Of a stretch of 64,000 nucleotides of DNA, positions 16,038-25,640 are shown one piece after another; the first letter of the stretch is position 1, and every line of letters starts with the position of its first letter. This DNA comes from Isoetes taiwanensis (taxonomy: Eukaryota > Streptophyta > Lycopodiopsida > Isoetales > Isoetaceae), in the NCBI GenBank assembly GCA_021234155.1, contig JAJEKV010000083.1, positions 1,072,213 to 1,136,212 on the forward strand, written 5' to 3'. The notes beneath the pieces are model-generated. The model searched no databases. It saw nothing but the letters and a program-made list of their open reading frames with translations, and was not told the origin of the DNA. The position numbers and the translations under genes are program-made.

Positions 16038-16362
16038 ATGGGTTTTAATTTAGGCGGCTGGATCGATAGCCATAGCTCACGAGGATGAGTTTACACCCGG
16101 GCGTAGAGAGGCGGAGAGGGAGCTTCTTTGGTGCAAAAATTCACGAAATCCTTGAGCAACTAAGTATGAATAGGAGAGGAGGCGGTTTGAGCTTTGACTC
16201 CAAAAGAAGTTTTAATGATAGCGGAGGTGGATACAATGCTAAAAGAGGGCGGAGGTTTTAACCGAAACCCAGTGGTTACTTCAGAACAAAAATAATGAAT
16301 AATGCAATATGTTCCCGACAACAAAATGAGGATGATATTGATTCGGAAAACGAAAATCTACG
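16038..16362 (+). pseudogene. RTX ORF1 exon 1, copy A (disrupted)
   Basis: It corresponds to the intact exon at 28,344-28,664. The same ATGGGTTTTAATT start and GAGCTTCTTTGGTGCAAAAATT and GATGATATTGATTCGG blocks are present, but several small differences break the frame. Most differences fall at CAG/CTG sites of copy B (for example ACTGATAG versus ATCGATAG), so the breaks may be sequencing errors rather than decay. The donor site follows at 16,363 (GTAAAA). Confidence 0.65.
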
Positions 16363-17354
16363 GTAAAAACGAAAATCTACTTGGTAAAATGAATTACCAA
16401 GAAAATGCGATCTACAAAATTTGGACGGATTTGCTATCATATATTTATATTAATCTATACGTTGATTAGTTTACTATTATACATCGAATTATTTTGACCG
16501 TTGTACATTTTAGTAGATAGTTTAATATCAAGAGCAAAGGGTACATTAGGTGAAGGGCGAAGAGCCAAGAATCACCTAATGTACCTTTTGGCTTTTGGTG
16601 GATCTGAAGTCTATCGCTAACGTTCTCATGATTGGGCTGCTGCAGTGCGTGGTGATTCTTCTCTTAATGTATCATCTTTGCTGTTATGGTGTTCTACTGG
16701 TCGAAACGGATGTACTGGTCTATATAGACTACATTGTGTAGCTGCGGATTTAACAGTAATTGAAAATTCATAGTCTGGGCAAAGTCGTGAACAACCCCAT
16801 GACAAAAATAGTAGGTTGACAGGTAAGACTAATTTTACTCTTTGTTAAACATTGAACATGATTGGAGCATTTTTTATAAGTAAAGCTCGCACATAATACA
16901 GGTACGTTTACCTCCGGTTTTTGCAGTGCATTTTAGGATGTTTTAATGGCAAATACGTTAAACCTTATTTTATAAGGATAATGTGTACTGTGGAATGACT
17001 GTTCTAATGACTTGGGCATCCCATAGAATGGAAAAAGTTTTGTTTCCAAAAAGAATGATGACGGAGTCGGTAGATTCAAAAAAGAGTGTCAATAGTTTCT
17101 AAACCTGTTATCCATAGATTGGTGTACCAGACTCGGATCTATTTAGATCTTTGGATGGAATGATAAAACTATGGAGGGATTGACCAAAGTAGTATGATGT
17201 GCTAGTAGGATTGTTGTCCAGACTAGTTATGTTCAGGTTTTTTTTAGACACTTCATTTCTCTAGTTTAACTGGAGTTGCATCATATCTATTGGCAATAAA
17301 AGGAATGAACTATTGAATGGTATGTTATACTCACAAAATGGTATAACTCTTCAG
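16363..17354 (+). other. Predicted intron of RTX ORF1, copy A
   Basis: It runs from donor GTAAAAACG to acceptor CTCTTCAG, matching the copy B intron at 28,665-29,680. It contains the long stem-loop at 16,536-16,587. Confidence 0.55.
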
Positions 17355-17482
17355 GATGAGGAGGAGGCACAAGCGGACAATATTGAGTTTGTACCTCCAG
17401 TATGGAATAGAGACCTTGGACCGATTGGCTATGCTACAAGCAAGATTACATGTCCAAGCTATGCCGTGCAGACGATATTATG

Positions 17483-18063
17483 TGTTGGATTAATCAAGAA
17501 AGACAATTCCTTTGCAAGGATGTAAGTTCAACACAATGATTTCCTTGTACTTTCAGTCTAGCAATATTAAATCAATAAAACATCTTCAAGTACAAAAGCA
17601 TCTAGTATCAAGGAAGCCAAGTTATGGTCATTCATTCCTTGATATGCTAAAAATCATTTCATCACTTCTACTTCTAATCAATGAGTACTTCCTAAGCTCA
17701 AAATATAGATAATAATAGTTTTAATCATTGAGAGCTCGAATTCATCAAACCCGGCACCCCTCGACCCTTTTATCTGATCAATACTTGATCCTCCCGTCTT
17801 ATTCATCTTCTCATCATTCCTATATATCTGCCAACAGAAGGAATATAGCGTTTCCATCGAGCACATAAAGCACATAAAGCACTTATATACATAAAGCACT
17901 CATTTGCTTGCATCTCTAACTGTTCAATACGAATCTTCCTGTAAGACCAGTACAACCTACTGCCACTGCTTCCCATAGGTTGTTCTTGTAGCTACAATAT
18001 ATTCACTGCCACTGCTTCTCATGAATATAAGATGCATATAATATAACCTGATACACACTAACA
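17483..18063 (-). repeat. Copia-1 3' LTR
   Basis: It starts TGTTGGATTAATCAAG and ends GATACACACTAACA on the plus strand. It is 581 bp against 655 bp for the other LTR; the difference is chiefly a block of about 70 bp present only in the right LTR near 23,659-23,730. Otherwise the two are nearly identical, pointing to a fairly recent insertion. Confidence 0.92.
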
Positions 18064-18072
18064 TCCTCCTTC
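18064..18072 (-). promoter_or_regulatory. Copia-1 polypurine tract
   Basis: GAAGGAGGA on the minus strand lies directly next to the 3' LTR, where plus-strand DNA synthesis is primed. Confidence 0.75.
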
Positions 18073-18675
18073 ATGTTATGTTTATATGCATCATTTTCTC
18101 CTTCAAATAGTTAAATCTTTTCTCTGCCAGAGACTTGGTAAGAATGTCTGCTAATTGTTCTTCTGTATTTACATATTCCATGGTTACCAAATTCTTCTTG
18201 ACCACATCTCTAATAAAATGCATTTCCAGTTCTATATGTTTACTCCTTTCATGTACAACTGGGTTTTTGGACAGTGCTATGCAGCTTGTACTGTCACACC
18301 AAATTTTTGTGGCCATGGTTGCTTAAAACCTAGCTCCATAATTAGTTTTCTCTCCCAAATAATTTCCTTTGAGCATAAAGTGGCAGCAGCATATTCTGCC
18401 TCTGCACTAGACATGGCTATGGCAGTTTGTTTTTTGCATTTCCAGGATATAGGTGCTTCTCCTAACATAACTAAATATCCTGAAGTTGACTTTCTTGTAT
18501 CTACATCTCCACCCCAATCAGCATCACAAAACCCTTCCAATGTTAGGTTCCCTGTTGTATATCTGATTCCTTCTTCAACTGTTCCCTTTAAGTATCTCAG
18601 GACTCTTTTTGCAGCAGTCCAATGCTCCCTGCCAGGGTCAGTGTTATACCTACTCAAGATATTAACACTGTGCAA
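18071..18675 (-). pseudogene. Copia-1 RNase H domain (C-terminal pol)
   Basis: It holds the copia RNase H signatures: KSTSGYLVMLG, SSAEAEYAA, a CDSTSCIALS segment, then VHERSKHIELEMHFIRD and a QLADILTKSL tail. This domain removes the RNA template during reverse transcription. It lies on two overlapping frames (18,277-18,675 and 18,071-18,316) and is out of frame with the upstream RT at about 18,700, so at least two frameshifts are present or were introduced by sequencing. Confidence 0.88.
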
Positions 18676-18761
18676 TGTCAGGTCTTGTGCAATTAGCTAC
18701 ATATGCTAAACATCCAACCAAGGACCTATAGGGCACTGCTAGCATCTCCTTTCTTTCAACC

Positions 18762-20795
18762 TCATTCAGGACACATACTTTCAGATAGCTTATGACCAGG
18801 TACAACAGGAGTATTGCAGATTTTACAGTCTTGCATGTTAAATTTTTTTAACATTCCAAGTATTTGTTTCTTTTGAGTAAGAGTTATCATACCTTCTGCT
18901 CGATTTCTGCTCATTTCAACTCCAAGAAAATTCTTCAATTCCCCCAAGTCAGTCATCTCAAATCTTTGCTTTAGCAACTCTTTGCACATATTTAAGCATC
19001 TTGTTCCCTTTGCTACCATTATATTATCATCAACATATAATGCTATTATACACCACTCTTCTTCATATTGGAATTTATATAAATTCCCATCATTATCCAA
19101 TTTTATAAATTCATGCTCTCTTAGGTATCCATCCATACACTTATACCATTCTCGAGGAGATTGTTTTAGCCCATATACTGCTCTATTGAGTTTCCACACC
19201 TTGTCCATCCCTTGTTCAAATCCTGGGGCCTGCTTCATGAAAATCTCTTCTTCTAATATGGCATTTACAAATGCAGTTTTCACATCCATATGATGCACTT
19301 CTAAATTTTCTGCATTTGCTATTGCTAAGAGCATTCTAATGCTATTCATTTTAACCAAAAAAGAAAAGGTTTCATCAAAGTCCTGACCTTTTTTATGTGA
19401 AAACCCTTGGGCAACCAATCTGGCCTTGTATCTAGGTGTCTTTCCATCTATACCTGTTTTTATCCTAAGCCATTTGTTACCAACAATATTTTTCCCATCA
19501 GGTCTGTCCACAAGTTCATAGGTGTTGGTGTTATGAAATGACTTCATCTCCTCATTCATAGCATTTAGCCATTTATCCCTCTCTGCTGAATCAAGCACAT
19601 CTTCATATGTTTTTGGAATGTCTGGATCTAGATGTGCTAATATTTCAAACACATTATTCACTTCTCCTTCCACATTCTGAAATCTCTTACTCTTACCTCG
19701 AGTTGTACGACCATGAATTGAGGGATCAATTCTTATGTCTGCTTGTTGTAGTTTCTCTACTTCAGTAATTCTTTTCTTTCTTTGAGGTAGGTCTGCATCA
19801 TTTGATGTCTCAGGTTCTTCATTTATGATCTCTTGGTTTGGTATTTGCACATCTTCAGAATCTCCCATCTCTTCATTAATCTTTTCATCATTCCCTGCAT
19901 TATTGACTCTATGATCATCTGCAATATCATCATCATCAATCAGCTTAATAGTAGGCACAGATTTTCCAATATTATCATCATCATTGATTATGCTTTCAGC
20001 AATCTCCCTTTGTTTATTCACCTTGACTTGCACTTTATACACTTGAGATTCATCAAAGATTACATCTCTACTTACCACTATCTTTCTAGTTCTCGGATTG
20101 TACAATCTAAATGCTTTAGACTGAGTGTCATATCCAACTAGATAGGTAATCATGGCTCTATCATCCAATTTTTTTCTGAGCTCTTCATGAATGTGTGTGT
20201 AGGCCAAGCATCCATATATTCTTAGTTTGCTGTAATCTATGGTTTTTCCTGACCATAGCATATCAGGGATTGCCCCTTTTATGCTTACTGAAGGCAAACT
20301 ATTTTGAATCATGGTAGCTGTTTGAACAACCTCTTCCCATAAAAAATTTGGAAGCCCTGATGATTTTAGCATACTTCTTACTGCATTAAGAAGTGTTCTA
20401 TTCTTTCCTTCTGCAATTCCATTCTGTTGAGGAGAATACCTACATGTAAGCTGTCTTCTTATTCCTTTACGTTTGCAGTATTGTTTGAACTCTCCTGATA
20501 AGAATTCTATACCTCTATCAGATCTCAAACACTTGATCTTCCTTCCAGTTTCAGTTTCTACTTTATTTACATATTGTTTGAATGTGTCCATTGCCTTAGA
20601 TTTTGTTTTCAAACAATAGATGTGAGTATGTCTGCTAAAATCATCAATTAGAGTCATAAAGTATCTTCTCCCAGATAACCCTGTTATATTCATAGGTCCA
20701 CACAAATCAGTGTGCACTAAATCCAACAACCCTTGTGATCTTTTATTAGATCTTCTAAACGGTAGCCGAGTATGTTTGCCAAGTGCACATCCCAT
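18762..20795 (-). CDS. Copia-1 pol: integrase core and reverse transcriptase
   Basis: A 677-codon open frame. The integrase core is at about residues 20-190, with LVHTDLCGP (first Asp), LRSDRGIEF (second Asp) and NGIAEGKNRT (Glu; family copies usually read AERKNRT). An acidic linker of about 100 residues follows, rich in D/N/E. RT begins near residue 410 with NKWLRIKTGIDG, LEVHHMDVKTAFVNA (motif A), AVYGLKQSPREWY and IALYVDDNIMVAKG (YVDD active site). Integrase inserts the cDNA; RT copies the RNA inside virus-like particles. The start given is only the first in-frame Met; the zinc-binding part of integrase lies upstream out of frame. Confidence 0.93.
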   Translation of the reverse strand: MGCALGKHTRLPFRRSNKRSQGLLDLVHTDLCGPMNITGLSGRRYFMTLIDDFSRHTHIYCLKTKSKAMDTFKQYVNKVETETGRKIKCLRSDRGIEFLSGEFKQYCKRKGIRRQLTCRYSPQQNGIAEGKNRTLLNAVRSMLKSSGLPNFLWEEVVQTATMIQNSLPSVSIKGAIPDMLWSGKTIDYSKLRIYGCLAYTHIHEELRKKLDDRAMITYLVGYDTQSKAFRLYNPRTRKIVVSRDVIFDESQVYKVQVKVNKQREIAESIINDDDNIGKSVPTIKLIDDDDIADDHRVNNAGNDEKINEEMGDSEDVQIPNQEIINEEPETSNDADLPQRKKRITEVEKLQQADIRIDPSIHGRTTRGKSKRFQNVEGEVNNVFEILAHLDPDIPKTYEDVLDSAERDKWLNAMNEEMKSFHNTNTYELVDRPDGKNIVGNKWLRIKTGIDGKTPRYKARLVAQGFSHKKGQDFDETFSFLVKMNSIRMLLAIANAENLEVHHMDVKTAFVNAILEEEIFMKQAPGFEQGMDKVWKLNRAVYGLKQSPREWYKCMDGYLREHEFIKLDNDGNLYKFQYEEEWCIIALYVDDNIMVAKGTRCLNMCKELLKQRFEMTDLGELKNFLGVEMSRNRAEGMITLTQKKQILGMLKKFNMQDCKICNTPVVPGHKLSESMCPE

Positions 20796-21043
20796 ACATA
20801 CTGATTTTTCAAATTGGTTTAAATCTGCTTATATAAACCCTTTCTTACACAATAATTCAATGATTTTAGAATTTGCATGCCCAAGTCTCCCATGCCATGT
20901 ATCAACTGATGGCAAGGTTACAAGATTCAGCTTAGTAGACCAAATAGATTTCCAATTCTTCTTCCAATAAATTTCACTTTATTTTCATAAATCACATTAC
21001 ATTGCAGTCTTTCAAAAACAAGCTTGTAACCAAGATCTACTAG
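20796..21043 (-). pseudogene. Copia-1 pre-integrase region, disrupted
   Basis: It lies between protease and integrase core and still encodes recognisable stretches in shifted frames: a LGRRNWKSIWS-like GAG-pre-integrase piece near 20,950 and LVTLPSVDTWHGRLGHAN-like text near 20,900. It carries stops and frameshifts. Confidence 0.6.
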
Positions 21044-21367
21044 CTAAGCTATGGAAATCAAATTCCTTACAAGACCAGGCACACATAATACTTTTTCTAG
21101 AACAATCTTCTTCCCTTGCAAATCAAACAATTCAAGCATTCCACTATCTGCTATCTGCTTCAACTCTCCATTCCCAAACTGAACATGTCCTCTTGCTTCT
21201 CCTTTGCAATTTTTCAGCAAGCATGAACTTGAGGCTACTGATTTTTCAGCTCCTGAATCTAGAATGAGAACATCTTTGTTATGAGTTTCTTTCCTTGAAA
21301 AACAATTGTTTGAAATATTTACCTCTATATCTTCATCTAGCTCCTCCTCCTCAGATTCTTTAACCAC
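21044..21367 (-). CDS. Copia-1 aspartic protease region
   Basis: A 107-codon open piece with the retropepsin-like active site VLILDSGAEKSVA, then GHVQFGNGELKQI, LELFDLQGKKIVLEKVLCVPGLVRNLISIA, the usual order in copia polyproteins. It cleaves Gag-Pol in the particle. An acidic stretch (EEEELDEDIE) precedes the active site. Confidence 0.85.
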   Translation of the reverse strand: MVKESEEEELDEDIEVNISNNCFSRKETHNKDVLILDSGAEKSVASSSCLLKNCKGEARGHVQFGNGELKQIADSGMLELFDLQGKKIVLEKVLCVPGLVRNLISIA

Positions 21368-22046
21368 ATTCTAGACTCAGTTATGTCTTCCTCCTTTGCT
21401 CTTGCTTTCAAAATATTTTCTGTCTTTTCCTTTATTTCTTTTTGACCGAACACTTGTTTGCCATATGCCCCTTTCCCTCACGGTTTATAGCACACTATTT
21501 CTTTATCTTGCTTAGATTTATCTTCAAATGCCCATAATCATTGCATTTATCTTCCCTTTGTCAAAGGATTTCTTACCTTTTTTTCCAAAGATACATAACC
21601 GCCTCATCCTCCTCGGCATCTCTTCCTTGCTCAAACTCAGACGAATCATCCTTATGGCATGTTCTTTGGACCTAGCAACATTTCTCAAAAGAGTAGCAAG
21701 ATGTGCATTATGAGATACAGACCCTAGAGATAGCTAGTAATTGATAATCCTCATTAAGAACAACCCCTGCACCTTCAAGGTCGACAATGATGGATTCAAA
21801 CTTCTCTAAAAATTCTGTAATATTGTCCTTTTCATAAAGTTTTAACCTTCTTAATTGCTTCTCCAGAACATCAATCATATATTTCCACATTTCTGCTGGA
21901 GACTTACCCCTTAGCTTCAATTTAATCACAGTACCAACCTTGTTGCTAATTATTGGTGAGCCTCCATAATCTTTTGTTTTCTCATCGCACTTTGTTCTCA
22001 AGGTTGCACTCCTGCCCGACACTTGCACTAGTATCTCCTCCGGCAC
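21368..22046 (-). pseudogene. Copia-1 gag, C-terminal part with damaged zinc knuckle
   Basis: The 21,708-22,046 frame has the copia Gag core (ending in a KLYEKDNITEFLEKFESIIVD-like helix region and GAGVVLNEDYQLLAIS). Downstream, near 21,440-21,490, GHMANKCSVKKK marks the CCHC nucleocapsid knuckle, but a stop and frameshift break its first half. Gag forms the particle and packages RNA. The N-terminal coding part lies beyond a nested insertion, at about 23,185-23,285. Confidence 0.75.
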
Positions 22047-22182
22047 TTGGAGATTCCGTCGTGCACCACACCGCAGCTAGCACTAGCACTAGATCCTCCC
22101 GTGCCATTACCCCCTGAGCTATTTATACCTGCTCTTGCACCAGTTGGATCACATAAATACCACAAATTCTCAAATTCCAATT

Positions 22183-23183
22183 CCATCGATCCGAGACATC
22201 GGATCGTCATTCTAGAATGGGACGAGCATGCATGTTTTGCATGCATGCGCGGGTCTTCGCATGTCCATTCTGGTTGGGAGTTACGCTATTTTAGGCGGCG
22301 TTTACGCATCAACTCCTCATCGTCGTCCTCTTCTCTCTCTCTTACCTCTTTCTCTTTGAATTGTTTCGAGGCGGGGAGGGGCTTCTCCCCGGCTTGGGCC
22401 AATTTGGCGTTTCTTTCATCTTTGTCCTTTCTCGGCCTTTAGCCTTCGTCCCCGTGACCTTAGTCCCTCGATCCTAGTTTGTAAGGAAGTCCTTTGGTAT
22501 TGGTGGTTTGTTGGTTTCATGCGAGTCCCATTCTAGAATCCCATCAATCCGAGACATCAGATCGTCATTCTAGAATGGGACGAGCATGCATGTTTTGCAT
22601 GCATGCGGGCGGCGCATGTCCATTCTGGTTGGGAGTTCGCTATTTTAGGCGCCGTTTGCATCAACTCCTCATCGGCGCTTCCTCTTCTCTCGGCGATTAC
22701 CTCTTTCTCTTTGAACCCACCCTCCCCTTCTTTGTTTATTATATTTGTCGCGTGGCACGTGCGTAATCAGCCCCTCCACTTTGGGAGGTTTGTTTTTGTC
22801 TTGTTGTTTTTGTTGGTGATGTGCAGGTACAGGTTCGCGAGCGGCATCTGTTTCATTCGTGGGTTTTGGGAGCGATTTCTCTGCCTTGCGTTTGTCTAAG
22901 CCCCTTGCCGAAGGTTTATCACTAGGGTTTTTCCTCGAAAACCCGAAAGGGCGGGGTTTTTTAATCCCGGTGATAAGCTTTCGGCAGGTACACCAGCCGA
23001 ACATCTGTTAGCATTGTATTTTTGGGGTCCAAATGTTATAATTGGATTTTCCCTTTATTTTTTCGTGGGTAGTTCGCATGTGCGCGGCTACCCACTATCC
23101 ACCATTGTAGAAAATCTGTTGAGATGAATGAGAAGCCTATCTATGGGCGGTTTGTTGGTTTCATGCGAGTCCCATTCTAGAAT
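22183..23183 (+). repeat. Nested repeat in Copia-1 gag (R1 family, with internal duplications)
   Basis: A stretch foreign to copia sits between the Gag N-terminus and core. It contains two copies of a 170-bp block (22,183-22,358 and 22,541-22,713, with GAGCATGCATGTTTTGCATGCATGC), a 35-bp identical direct repeat at 22,505-22,539 and 23,149-23,183 ending in CATTCTAGAAT, and at 22,910-23,145 the block shared with 4450-4690. The palindrome CATTCTAGAATG marks several junctions. No coding domain is seen. The exact insertion ends are uncertain. Confidence 0.6.
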
Positions 23184-23285
23184 ACCTCTTTTATACTTTG
23201 TTTCCACAATTGAAACCCACTGTCTCCTTTGAATGTCTCTATGGAATTTAGAAGATTTGCACCAAATCTTGTCGACATCCTGCAC
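23184..23285 (-). pseudogene. Copia-1 gag N-terminal fragment
   Basis: On the minus strand a frame reads ETFKGDSGFQLWKQSIKEV, the typical first segment of plant copia Gag (F-x-G-x-x-F-x-L-W-K), then stops at the nested repeat. Confidence 0.6.
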
Positions 23286-23297
23286 TTGGAATTTTAA

Positions 23298-23310
23298 GGC
23301 TCTGATACCA
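23298..23310 (-). promoter_or_regulatory. Copia-1 primer-binding site (initiator tRNA-Met type)
   Basis: Plus-strand GGCTCTGATACCA is the complement of TGGTATCAGAGCC, which pairs with the 3' end of plant initiator tRNA-Met. One base separates it from the 5' LTR. Confidence 0.9.
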
Positions 23311-23311
23311 C

Positions 23312-23966
23312 TGTTGGATTAATCAAGAAAGACAATTCCTTTGCAAGGATGTAAGTTCAACACAATGATTTCCTTGTACTTTCAGTCTAGCAATATTAAA
23401 TCAATAAAACATCTTCAAGTACAAAAGCATCTAGTATCAAGAAAGCCAAGTTATGGTCATTCATTCCTTGATATGCTAAAAATCATTTCATCACTTCTAC
23501 TTCTAATCAATGAGTACTTCCTAAGCTCAAAATATAGATAATAATAGTTTTAATCATTGAGAGCTCGAATTCATCAAACCCGGCACCCCTCGACCCTTTT
23601 ATCTGATCAATACTTGATCCTCCCGTCTTATTCATCTTCTCATCATTCCTATATATCTTTTGCACGACGGTTACGGCTAGATCCAAGTGACTCAGAATAG
23701 AAACCTCATCTGCATCTTATATCCCACAGGCCAACAGAAGGAATATAGCGTTTCCATCGAGCACATAAAGTACATAAAGCACTTATATACATAAAGCACT
23801 CATTTGCTTGCATCTCTAACTGTTCAATATGAATCTTCAACCTGTAAGACCAGTACAACCTACTGTCACTGCTTCTCATAGGTTGTTCTTGTAGCTACAA
23901 TATATTCACTGCCACTGCTTCTCATGAATATAAGATGCATATAATATAACCTGATACACACTAACA
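23312..23966 (-). repeat. Copia-1 5' LTR
   Basis: 655 bp, TG..CA, nearly identical to 17,483-18,063 apart from the block near 23,659-23,730 that the other LTR lacks. It should carry the element's promoter; I cannot point to a convincing TATA box. Confidence 0.92.
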
Positions 23967-23971
23967 TTATG

Positions 23972-25378
23972 TTGCATCGAAAACCACCAGGTACACATAC
24001 AGATACTCGAAAAGGAAGCGGCCAGGAAGCCCGAGGAATTATCTGCTATTTCACATTTAGGTTTTAATGAATGGCTGGAGTTAGTTCCCAGGCTTAATAA
24101 GCTTGGTGAGGATTGGGACGAAATCAGCAAACTCATTGAGGATATATATGATGGCCTGCCTACTAAAGTATATCACTGCACTATGGAAGAGGATAAGACC
24201 AAAAATCAATTCTTCAAAGGGGTGCTAGCTTTGGAAAAAGCCAATAAGATTAAAAAATCCAGCCTTAGTGATGTGATTATTCAAAAAACAGACACTTATA
24301 CTGATCAGGATGATGAAGATGACCCCTTTGGGGAATCGCTCCTGTCTGAACAGGATAAAATTGACATCGCAAAAAGGGCAGCCAGCAAAGTGGTAATGGG
24401 AGGATGATAAAGACTTGACTTCACTTTACACAATTGTCACCTTTTTCCCATTATTTCAGAAAGACTTGTTGAAAGCCACGCCATATTTTGTAATCAAGGG
24501 GATTTGGAGAACAAAGAACTTTGGAGCCTTAGCCCCATTAGCCAGCCTCATGGATCATGCTCGGGGGGATTACACCCGAACAAGAAAAAATGGCTAAAAT
24601 AGCAGCAGAAAAGATGGAAAAAATAGTGTACAAGGAAAAGTTTAAACTGAGAATTGATCATCGGTTCTTTGATAAGAAATGTAACAAGGATACGTCCATA
24701 TATGTAAGGCAGAAAGGACATATGGCATATTCCACAATTACAAGGGATCCTTTCTATATCAAAAGAGTTTGGCGAAGCATGTGCCCATATTTCAAGTGTG
24801 TATGTGAACCCAGGGTGAAGGGTAATGCTTGTAAGGACAACATGACTTGGATTGACCATGCTATCTGGTACATGTTTAATAACCTAGACCACATTTTTCC
24901 TGATACGTCAGTTGTTGCGCAAATGGTCTCAATGAGGAAGTTTATGAAGACTACTTTAACGGACAGCATAATCGCATACATTGAAGTAAGAAACACACTT
25001 ATTAGCATGACAATGATGTTGACCACAGACCCATGGGCAGACCTAAAAATTGGCTTCCCCTGTGTGTAAAATGGCAACTATATGCGAGAAAAGCATAAAA
25101 CCAAAATCATTCATGAAAGATATGGAGGCTGGTTCCAGTAATGTAGCGGAAAGAAAGTCAAAACAGTTTAAACCCAGAACGCCGTCATATGGAACAGTTG
25201 CAGGTTATGCTCCACCTCGTATTTACCTGGACAAAGTGGCTCTAGTATGGCCGATAACTCCAACATTGAGCAGATTGGTACTCCAAGTGCCATGGGTGGC
25301 TCAGTCTCAAAGCAAAGACAAGAGTCAAATGTCAGAGATGGGGATGGTGTCATCCAACAGCTTAAATATGACAAATAG
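23972..25378 (+). pseudogene. RTX ORF1 exon 2, copy A (3' of Copia-1)
   Basis: It continues the exon begun at 17,355. The best pieces are 24,183-24,407 (acidic, with TDTYTDQDDEDDPFGESLL), 24,557-25,069 (helical, basic, with RIDHRFFDKKCNKD) and the end near 25,190-25,378, finishing QQLKYDK and a TAG at 25,376. Several single-base frame changes separate the pieces; copy B has its own changes elsewhere. No enzyme domain is visible; position before the RT and the RGG-rich N-terminus suggest a Gag-like nucleic-acid-binding role. That role is inference. Confidence 0.6.
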
Positions 25379-25640
25379 GTATTGGTACTGTCAATTACAA
25401 TAACTCTTACCTTGTACAATTTTGTTACTCTTTGATGACATTTTGTATAATGACTTGAGTCGTTGTATGAATCAGACAATAGTATATTTTGAATGGTCTT
25501 TCTAAGTTACGAAGGTACCTTTTGACAAGTGAAGCTGACATGCCAGTGTCCATGTCATGCTAGTACATACTGCTACTCCAGTTTTGAAATTTTAAAAAAA
25601 GGAGTATAGACCTATACAAGTTGACCATGACACCAATCAG

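Larger units (their letters stand above)
17483..23966 (-). mobile_element. Copia-1, Ty1/copia LTR retrotransposon with TSD TTATG
   Basis: Minus-strand element with LTRs at both ends (TG..CA), a tRNA-Met-type primer site, a polypurine tract and a gag-protease-integrase-RT-RNase H order, which is diagnostic of Ty1/copia. A 5-bp target duplication TTATG flanks it (17,478-17,482 and 23,967-23,971). It landed in ORF1 of RTX copy A, so it is younger than that insertion. Its gag is interrupted by another repeat (22,183-23,183) and small frameshifts occur, so it is probably not autonomous now. Confidence 0.93.
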
